8,136 bases of DNA, from NCBI GenBank assembly GCA_024280975.1, contig JAMXLQ010000334.1, positions 1 to 8,136 of the forward strand, read 5' to 3'. The notes under the pieces were generated by a model. That model was not told the origin of the DNA. It searched no databases and saw only the letters and a program-made list of their open reading frames with translations. Origin of the DNA: Methanosarcina sp. GTDB lineage: Archaea; Halobacteriota; Methanosarcinia; Methanosarcinales; Methanosarcinaceae. The position numbers and the translations under genes are program-made. Below are positions 1 through 4,576 of the stretch, in pieces; the stretch's first letter is position 1, and each line of letters opens with the position of its first letter.

Positions 1-552
1 TTGAACGTTTGTATCACTCAGAGCAAGATCCAGAACATTTTCAAATTCTTGTTTATCCGTAAGCCCCATGATTCTTGCATTGGATCTATCCTTACTGACT
101 TTTCCATCTTCCTGCATGTAAACGTATTTTCCGTTTTCAATACCTACAATCACACTGGAGTCAGGAACACCATCTCCTACTCCAAAATATTCAGCAAGTT
201 TAGAGCTCTGATCTACATCCGCTGACATGATTGTCGCTTTTCCCTTGTATTCTGTTGCAAGTTCCTGAAGAATAGGCTTCATTTTCTGGCAGTATTCGCA
301 CCAACTTGCTCCAAATTCTAATAAGACCGGTCCTTTTTGAAGAGCGGCGTTTATCTGCTCTAGTTGGGTCACTTCTACAACAGATCCCTGGATTTCCTGA
401 GAGTTTGTGGAGCTTTTCTGTAGTTCTTCAGTAGAGGTAGTAACGTTACTGGTTGCTGCACTTACTGTTGCAATTGGTAATGTTGCTACAAAAAAGACTG
501 CCAGCAAAATTATCAGTAATTTTTTTACCTCACTAAACTGTTGTTTTAACAT
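1..552 (-). CDS. Secreted thioredoxin-family protein (3' end off window)
   Basis: This frame is open from an ATG at 552 to the window edge, giving 184 residues with no stop, so the C-terminus lies outside. Residues about 10-32 form a hydrophobic signal sequence (KKLLIILLAVFF, ending near VSA), followed by a Ser/Thr/Gln-rich spacer to about residue 58. The thioredoxin fold follows: LLEFGASWCEYCQKMKP at 77-93 carries the redox CxxC pair (C85, C88), SADVDQ at 110-115 is the central strand, and the cis-proline region is VPDSSVIV at 129-136. By family knowledge such proteins exchange disulfides; the signal sequence places this one outside the membrane, where it may reduce or oxidise exported proteins. 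The start is supported by AAGGAGTG at 558-565, five bases before ATG. The second CxxC cysteine is intact, so it is probably active. The partner is not visible; a CcdA-type electron-transfer gene just beyond the edge is possible but unseen. Confidence 0.93.
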   Translation of the reverse strand, partial: MLKQQFSEVKKLLIILLAVFFVATLPIATVSAATSNVTTSTEELQKSSTNSQEIQGSVVEVTQLEQINAALQKGPVLLEFGASWCEYCQKMKPILQELATEYKGKATIMSADVDQSSKLAEYFGVGDGVPDSSVIVGIENGKYVYMQEDGKVSKDRSNARIMGLTDKQEFENVLDLALSDTNVQ

Positions 553-673
553 TTATTCACTCCTTTTTTATGTCATATTTAAATTTTTAATTGTTTATTA
601 ACATAAAAACTCATGTCCCTAATACATCAAACTGTGTCATTGTTTCATGCTAATGTCTAGTAATTCACATTGA

Positions 674-685
674 TTTTATATAAAT
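674..685 (-). promoter_or_regulatory. TATA box for the thioredoxin gene
   Basis: Read on the minus strand this is ATTTATATAAAA, a strong match to the archaeal box A. It lies about 120-130 bases upstream of the thioredoxin ATG, so a transcript starting about 25 bases downstream would carry a leader of roughly 100 bases, a length common in Methanosarcina. The motif is nearly symmetric, so it could also serve the plus strand, but no clear gene follows on that side. No BRE element was confirmed. Confidence 0.45.
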
Positions 686-1019
686 AGCTCCTTTAAACAA
701 ATAATAGCTTTTATTCCTATTTTATTCCAACCTCTGGACTTCCTCATCCAAAATTAGTTTACAAAATGTCAAAGCGTCTTTCCTATTGTGCAAACTTCCT
801 TGTAAATGCAGTAACTCAAACAATATTCGAATACGCTCTTTTCGAGAATAATTCACTCGATATAATAAATGAAGGGCATTAGCTTAACAAGATTATTAAA
901 AAAGTTGCTGACGGAAAGAAACTCTCCTATTGAGTTTAGAACTTTTAATCAAAAATAAGGATAGTCAGACAACGCCAGACAGTTGTTTATTTTTCAGGTT
1001 TCATGCTTAATTTTTCATG

Positions 1020-1162
1020 GATTATGACTTAGAACTTATCCAAAAAATGTTGTGACCTACTTTATCTTTACAATTAGCAGCATCACACTCAGATTGATAT
1101 TTGATATTACAGACCAACAGTGACTTTACTATATGTATTGACTTTCGGATAAGCTCATAATC
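1020..1162. repeat. Imperfect terminal-inverted-repeat pair, possible MITE or IS remnant
   Basis: The left arm at 1020-1046 contains GATTATGA, then CTTAGA, then ACTTATCCAAAA. The reverse complement of the right arm at 1142-1162 reads GATTATGA then GCTTATCCGAAAG. The arms share an 8-base and a 7-base identical block, separated by a 6-base indel, and enclose about 95 bases with no coding potential. This is the size and form of a small non-autonomous element or a solo IS remnant. No target-site duplication could be assigned, and the family was not recognised. It could be a chance palindrome in AT-rich DNA. Confidence 0.35.
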
Positions 1163-1233
1163 ATCTTGATTTTCGACTCTATCGATTTACTTATGCCCTT
1201 TCGGTTGCTGTCTCTTTAGCCGATACAATAAAT

Positions 1234-2166
1234 TTATTGAACAACGGCGTAGACGAACGACTTCAGGCTATCAACTATTCTGTTTTTATTTATTCCTTGA
1301 AAATAGGCTTTTTTATAATCTTCACTGGTTACATTGCATACTTGTGTAAATCCACGCTGTGTAAGGAATGTCTCAACTGTTCCTTCCTTGATACCGAACT
1401 TAAATGGTTCTCCCAGCTGTGACACTTGACTCCGAATATTCCTCCCCGCCTCAAGCTTAGAACTTCCATCAACTGCAGATTGGGGGAAATAATCGAAGAG
1501 AATGCTACTGTTCTTACCTGAGTTCTTTACAATAAAGGATAGGATTTCGTCTACCACCTTTGGCTGAAGGTAAATTAAGACCCCTTCCATTAGGAAGAGA
1601 GTCTTAACGTTCCAGTTATATCCCATGTCTATCAACCTTTGACCAAAGTCTTCGGTTTCTAAATTGCAAGGAACATAGACAATATGACCCGGCAAACTGC
1701 CAAAGATCATTTTTATTATTTCCATTTTTATATTTTGTGTAGTAGGATGGTCTACCTCGAAAGTTTTGATCTTCTCCAATCCTTCAATCCGATAGGCGCG
1801 TGAATCATATCCTGCACCTAATATAACCAGTTGCTCGATACCTTCATCGATTGACTTTTTCACAAAATCGTCAAAAAATCTAACTCTAGCAACGATTGAA
1901 TTATTTCTTCCTGGAAAAAATCTATCCAACTGCTCCTGCATTATTCTTGCTTCATCTGGATGGTGAGCTCCCCACTCCAAAATATCGGGGTTGATGAAAT
2001 AGACTGCATATGGGTCATAACAGATTCGTTCGTCTTCGGGCTTCTGCGATTCAAAGAATCTGGCAAGTAAAACTCCCATAGCTGTCTTGCTGCCTGGTCC
2101 TGCTATTTCCTTAAATATTTTGTTCATATTGTTGAACTCTTTCTCTGCATTCTCAGATATTTCCAT
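1234..2166 (-). CDS. Class I SAM-dependent methyltransferase, TIGR00027 / leucine carboxyl methyltransferase (LCM) family
   Basis: The 310-residue protein has the hallmarks of the TIGR00027 (LCM-like, PF04072) family. The SAM-binding motif LVILGAGYDSRAYR is at 113-126, the acidic motif FEVDHPTTQNIK at 136-147, and the late motif FLMEGVLIYL at 191-200. R94 in ARVRFFDD matches the conserved arginine region before motif I. Relatives are O-methyltransferases, including protein carboxyl methyltransferases and polyketide O-methyltransferases; the substrate here cannot be told from sequence. Length is normal for the family and no key motif is missing. It has no signal peptide, so it is cytoplasmic. 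The start is chosen because GGGAG at about 2177-2181 lies some 10 bases upstream. An overlapping out-of-frame ATG at 2168-2170 would encode only five residues. TTTATAAA at 2250-2257 is a possible TATA box. The gene stands alone, diverging from the methyltransferase at 2672. Confidence 0.93.
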   Translation of the reverse strand: MEISENAEKEFNNMNKIFKEIAGPGSKTAMGVLLARFFESQKPEDERICYDPYAVYFINPDILEWGAHHPDEARIMQEQLDRFFPGRNNSIVARVRFFDDFVKKSIDEGIEQLVILGAGYDSRAYRIEGLEKIKTFEVDHPTTQNIKMEIIKMIFGSLPGHIVYVPCNLETEDFGQRLIDMGYNWNVKTLFLMEGVLIYLQPKVVDEILSFIVKNSGKNSSILFDYFPQSAVDGSSKLEAGRNIRSQVSQLGEPFKFGIKEGTVETFLTQRGFTQVCNVTSEDYKKAYFQGINKNRIVDSLKSFVYAVVQ

Positions 2167-2330
2167 ACATAATATTCTCCCTTATTATCTGCTCATTTAA
2201 TGTCAACATTAATCAAGTTTTAAAATTTAAAAGCTATCTTTTGTTTGATTTTATAAATTAACCGTTTAATAAATCAAATAAAATTTAGCAGGATCAAATT
2301 CGATTTTAGAAAATAAGAGTAGACGATCTA

Positions 2331-2587
2331 CTTTTTTGATAATATCTTTAGAAAATTCAATGTTGTAAAGTTCTGAAGTAAAAGTTATGATATTCTCAAC
2401 TAACTTATTTTACTTTTTTTAATTACATTCTGGGATTTATATCGCAGATAAATCTATTATACTATGATACTAAACAATTCACAAGATACTCCCAACAGCC
2501 TGGCTGCACTTACATCAAACCTGGAATTGTTTTTAGATTTCATAACAAATGATTCCATAGTCTTCAATGCCTTTTTTGATAATATCT
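2331..2587. repeat. 17-nt direct repeat pair, copies 240 bases apart
   Basis: CTTTTTTGATAATATCT occurs exactly at 2331-2347 and again at 2571-2587. On the minus strand both copies can be read as Asp-Ile-Ile-Lys-Lys within short open stretches. Flanking bases differ, so the repeat unit is short. It may be a regulatory site, a trace of duplication in a decayed gene, or coincidence helped by AT richness. Confidence 0.4.
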
Positions 2588-2605
2588 CCGTTTGTAAAAA
2601 TGGAT

Positions 2606-2653
2606 TTCAGAATTAAAAAATTTCAGAACTAAGGAAATTCAGAACTATTGATA
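2606..2653 (+). repeat. Three tandem 16-nt units (TTCAGAAYTA core)
   Basis: TTCAGAATTA at 2606, TTCAGAACTA at 2622 and TTCAGAACTA at 2638 are spaced exactly 16 bases apart. The spacers between them are AT-rich and not conserved. The array ends about 19 bases before the ATG of the methyltransferase at 2672, so it would lie in its leader or promoter. It could be a set of protein-binding sites or a small tandem duplication without function. Confidence 0.55.
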
Positions 2654-2671
2654 TTCTAAAAGTGGTTAAAT

Positions 2672-3322
2672 ATGCGGGTACTTACAAAGATTTTACTGAA
2701 AATTTTAGGTTTTTTTGTTTTATTGCAAATTGCATTAAGAATTATAAAAAGATTTTATGCACTTTCACCACCAGCATTTATGGGACCTTTTTTAGATAGT
2801 GATTTTAGAAGAAAATTACAGCCTCCTGATAAAGTGATAAAGCGAAGTGGGATAAAAGAAGGAATGCGTGTTCTGGAGGTTGGATGTGGAAGCGGAGCGT
2901 TTACAACCTTCGCTGCAAAGGCTACTGGAGTTAAAGGAGAAGTATATGCTCTTGATATCCAACCAAAAATGTTAATGCAGCTAAAGAAAAAACTATCCAG
3001 ACCAGAAAAAAGAGATATCAAAAATATCAAGCTTGTAGAAGGAGATGCACATAAACTACCTTTTGATAATAATTCATTCGATCTGGTGTATACGGTAACA
3101 GTTCTTCAGGAACTTCCAGACCGAAATAGGGCTTTAAAGGAGATGAAAAGAGTTCTGAAGCCAGGTGGAATTCTTGCAGTAACAGAATTTTTACCTGATC
3201 CAGATTACCCTTTAAAATCTACTACTATTAAGTTAGGAGAAGAAGCTGGTTTTATCCTGGATAAAGTTGAAGGAAATATATGGAATTATACTGTAAGATT
3301 TAAGGCACAGAAATCTATGTGA
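2672..3322 (+). CDS. Class I SAM-dependent methyltransferase with hydrophobic N-terminal helix
   Basis: The 216-residue protein has a Rossmann-fold methyltransferase domain of the methyltransferase 11/25 type. Motif I is VLEVGCGSGAFT at 67-78, the acidic ribose-binding residue is D95 in YALDIQ, the motif near the adenine is GDAHKLPF at 124-131, and the post-motif strand is LKPGGILAVTEF at 162-173. Ahead of it, residues 5-24 (KILLKILGFFVLLQIALRI) form a hydrophobic, Lys/Arg-flanked helix that could anchor the enzyme to the membrane. The segment PAFMGPFLDSDFRRKLQPP at 34-52 resembles the lead-in of an uncharacterised family of prokaryotic methyltransferases. The substrate is unknown; a lipid or quinone-like substrate would fit a membrane-bound enzyme but is inference. 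The ATG at 2672 has only a weak GTGG upstream, so the start is less certain. It stands alone, diverging from the TIGR00027-type gene, to which it is not closely related. Confidence 0.9.
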   Translation: MRVLTKILLKILGFFVLLQIALRIIKRFYALSPPAFMGPFLDSDFRRKLQPPDKVIKRSGIKEGMRVLEVGCGSGAFTTFAAKATGVKGEVYALDIQPKMLMQLKKKLSRPEKRDIKNIKLVEGDAHKLPFDNNSFDLVYTVTVLQELPDRNRALKEMKRVLKPGGILAVTEFLPDPDYPLKSTTIKLGEEAGFILDKVEGNIWNYTVRFKAQKSM

Positions 3323-3865
3323 AAAAGTTTGTTTATTTGTCAAGACTCATTTCATTAATACAATTGGATAATGTTAACTTTAAAAGTCATACTGTAAATT
3401 TTTACATCAATTCAGGTGTATATAATTGCATACAAAAAAATTCAAGTTATCTATCCCTATTTTGTTGGAATGTTCAAATAAAGATCAAAATAAACAGGAT
3501 GTTGTTAAGTGTGAGCAAAAATTAAAATGTATTTTACTCAGTGTGATAACAGAGTATAAGCTTTCTCAATGGTTTTAACACAAAAGAAAATTGATGTATA
3601 GCAATTAAGAATTTACAAATTTCTGGCACACTGTCATAGGCTAGTATGATGTAGAACTTTTTAGAAGGATTCTTCGCAATTTTGAAGTATTCAGTTGAAA
3701 AACTTTTCTTTTTGTGGACAAATAGCTTTCTCACTACTTAAAATCAGGGGGCGAGGGTTCAGATTATATTCTGCTATTATCAGTGTGTTAAGTTCTCATA
3801 AAATAGGGCAATTGATAGCTATTATATACCTAACATTTCTTTTTTCTTTCAATTGGGTGAATATT
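3323..3865. other. AT-rich intergenic region, no convincing gene
   Basis: This stretch of about 540 bases follows the methyltransferase stop. A plus-strand GTG frame (3319-3525, 68 codons) and a minus-strand GTG frame (3534-3734, 66 codons) are open, but both lack ribosome binding sites and recognisable sequence. The minus-strand product is very Lys-rich and may be a coincidence of base composition. A small GC-rich island sits at about 3749-3762 (GGGGGCGAGGG). The right end carries the promoter and ribosome binding site of the YkgJ-type gene. No hairpin-type terminator was found after 3322. Confidence 0.55.
3822..3860 (+). promoter_or_regulatory. TATA box and GGGTGA ribosome binding site deciding the YkgJ start
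   Basis: TTATATA at 3822-3828 is a good archaeal box A. Initiation about 25 bases downstream would fall near 3850, just before GGGTGA at 3855-3860, which is a strong match to the archaeal 16S tail and lies five bases before the ATG at 3866. The frame is open further upstream to 3695, but that extension would be upstream of the transcript start, so 3866 is preferred. Confidence 0.6.
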
Positions 3866-4576
3866 ATGGATAGAAGACAACGTTTTGAAAAATACGGCTG
3901 GTTAATCTCAAAAACTCAAAGCATACTTAAACATTATAGCTGTCCTGAATCATGTAATGCGAGTTGCTGCAAACACCATATTATTGATCTTTATAGAAAA
4001 GAATATGAGAAAATCTTAAAAAATGTAGATAAAGAAAGTGTGAATATTTTTAAATCGAATGCAGTAAAATCAGAGCTGGAAGGATGTTATAAAGCAATAA
4101 ATGCCGTCGGGCAGTGCTCATTATTGATCAACTCAAAATGCAGAATATACGATAATAGGCCGGAAGCATGTAGAACTTTTCCTTTTGTAATTTTTTCTGA
4201 TGTGGAAGCAGGATTTGGTTTAACGTTGTTATTGTGTCCGATGTCTGTTAACATAATTCGAGATTATGCACAGTGGTATAAATCAGTAAACTCAACAATG
4301 TATAATCAACTAAATGTCGTGTACGAACAACACAAAGACATAAACAAAAATAATGACTTTTGTGTTCAAATGAAAGAGCATAATTTAGATTCGTTCATAG
4401 AATTTCTTGAAAGGAAATACTCATTGGTTTCCTTTTTGTGTTCCTTCTCCCGTATCTGGGGCTCAGAAGCAGTTGAAAAAAAGATGAGAGGATTAACCCC
4501 TCATTTTTCACATCATATTTTGCTTTTTTACCTTTTTTTATACAGAAGTACTGCAAATAGGCTGGCTACTCCATAA
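3866..4576 (+). CDS. YkgJ-family cysteine-cluster protein (putative Zn/Fe-chelating domain)
   Basis: The 236-residue product from the ATG at 3866 carries the PF03692 pattern. The first cluster, CPESCNASCC, has C26, C30, C34 and C35. The second half has C84, then KCRIYDNRPEACRTFPF at 91-107 (C92, C102), and a final C124 in LLLCPM. Family members are thought to bind zinc or an iron-sulfur cluster through these cysteines; the biological role is unknown for most, so none is assigned here. There is no signal peptide. The domain core ends near residue 125 and a helical tail runs to about 184 (FIEFLERK). Beyond that the frame passes through two hairpins and overlaps the convergent surface-protein gene by 49 bases. 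The last 50 residues are hydrophobic and low in family character, so the native end may be near residue 184 (see findings). Start choice rests on the GGGTGA site. Confidence 0.88.
   Translation: MDRRQRFEKYGWLISKTQSILKHYSCPESCNASCCKHHIIDLYRKEYEKILKNVDKESVNIFKSNAVKSELEGCYKAINAVGQCSLLINSKCRIYDNRPEACRTFPFVIFSDVEAGFGLTLLLCPMSVNIIRDYAQWYKSVNSTMYNQLNVVYEQHKDINKNNDFCVQMKEHNLDSFIEFLERKYSLVSFLCSFSRIWGSEAVEKKMRGLTPHFSHHILLFYLFLYRSTANRLATP
4410..4437 (+). terminator. Hairpin with T tract inside the 3' part of the YkgJ frame
   Basis: AAAGGAAA (4410-4417) and TTTCCTTT (4428-4435) form a perfect 8-bp stem with a 10-base loop, followed by further T residues to 4437. The orientation suits the plus strand. 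It lies within the open frame at codons 182-191, which is unusual for a terminator. It may be the original end of the YkgJ transcript. Confidence 0.45.
4476..4504 (-). terminator. Intrinsic-type terminator of the surface-protein gene
   Basis: On the minus strand ATGAGGGG pairs with CCTCTCAT across a TTAAT loop (4484-4504), with one G-U pair, and is followed by CTTTTTTTC (T7, about 4476-4483). It starts 24 bases after the TAA stop of the large gene at 4528. On the plus strand the same hairpin has an A-C mismatch and a shorter T tract, so the minus-strand role is favoured. Confidence 0.65.

Larger units (their letters stand above)
553..1233. other. Long intergenic region, possibly decayed
   Basis: About 680 bases lie between two minus-strand genes. 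The left end holds the ribosome binding site and TATA box of the thioredoxin gene. No convincing intact gene is seen. A plus-strand frame is open from about 697 to 882, with an ATG at 766 that would give 38 residues (starting MSKRLSYCANF). It ends in TAG and continues open in the same frame to a TGA at 931-933, but has no ribosome binding site. Positions 1020-1162 hold an inverted-repeat pair. The rest is AT-rich with no recognised motif and no clear terminator after the methyltransferase gene that ends at 1234. Confidence 0.6.
2167..2671. other. Divergent intergenic region with repeats and broken frames
   Basis: This 505-base gap separates two divergent methyltransferase genes. It contains a TTTATAAA element (2250-2257) suited to the leftward gene, a 17-nt direct repeat (2331 and 2571) and a triple 16-nt-spaced repeat beside the rightward gene. 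A plus-strand frame at 2464-2616 would encode 50 residues starting MILNNSQDTPNS. It has no ribosome binding site, but ATTTATATC at 2435-2443 lies about 25 bases before its ATG, so a leaderless transcript is conceivable. On the minus strand a 46-codon stretch without a start ends in TAA at 2266-2268. None of these is recognised. They could be remnants of a lost gene. Confidence 0.55.

Noticed and set aside
1..225. Plus-strand frame opposite the thioredoxin gene
   Set aside because: Antisense shadow of a clear thioredoxin coding sequence with CxxC motif.
3319..3525. 68-codon plus-strand GTG frame overlapping the methyltransferase stop
   Set aside because: No ribosome binding site and no protein-like pattern; the overlap with the stop codon is coincidental.
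3534..3734. 66-codon minus-strand GTG frame, Lys-rich
   Set aside because: No ribosome binding site, no recognised family, and composition typical of AT-rich non-coding DNA.
3749..3765. GCGAGGGTTC resembling a tRNA T arm (possible attachment-site copy of tRNA-Thr)
   Set aside because: Only nine bases match the tRNA T arm and the closing CCCTC strand is absent, so no integration footprint is supported.
3695..3865. N-terminal extension of the YkgJ frame by 57 codons from an ATG at 3695
   Set aside because: The TATA box at 3822-3828 and the GGGTGA site at 3855-3860 place both transcript start and ribosome binding just before 3866, and the extension has no family similarity.
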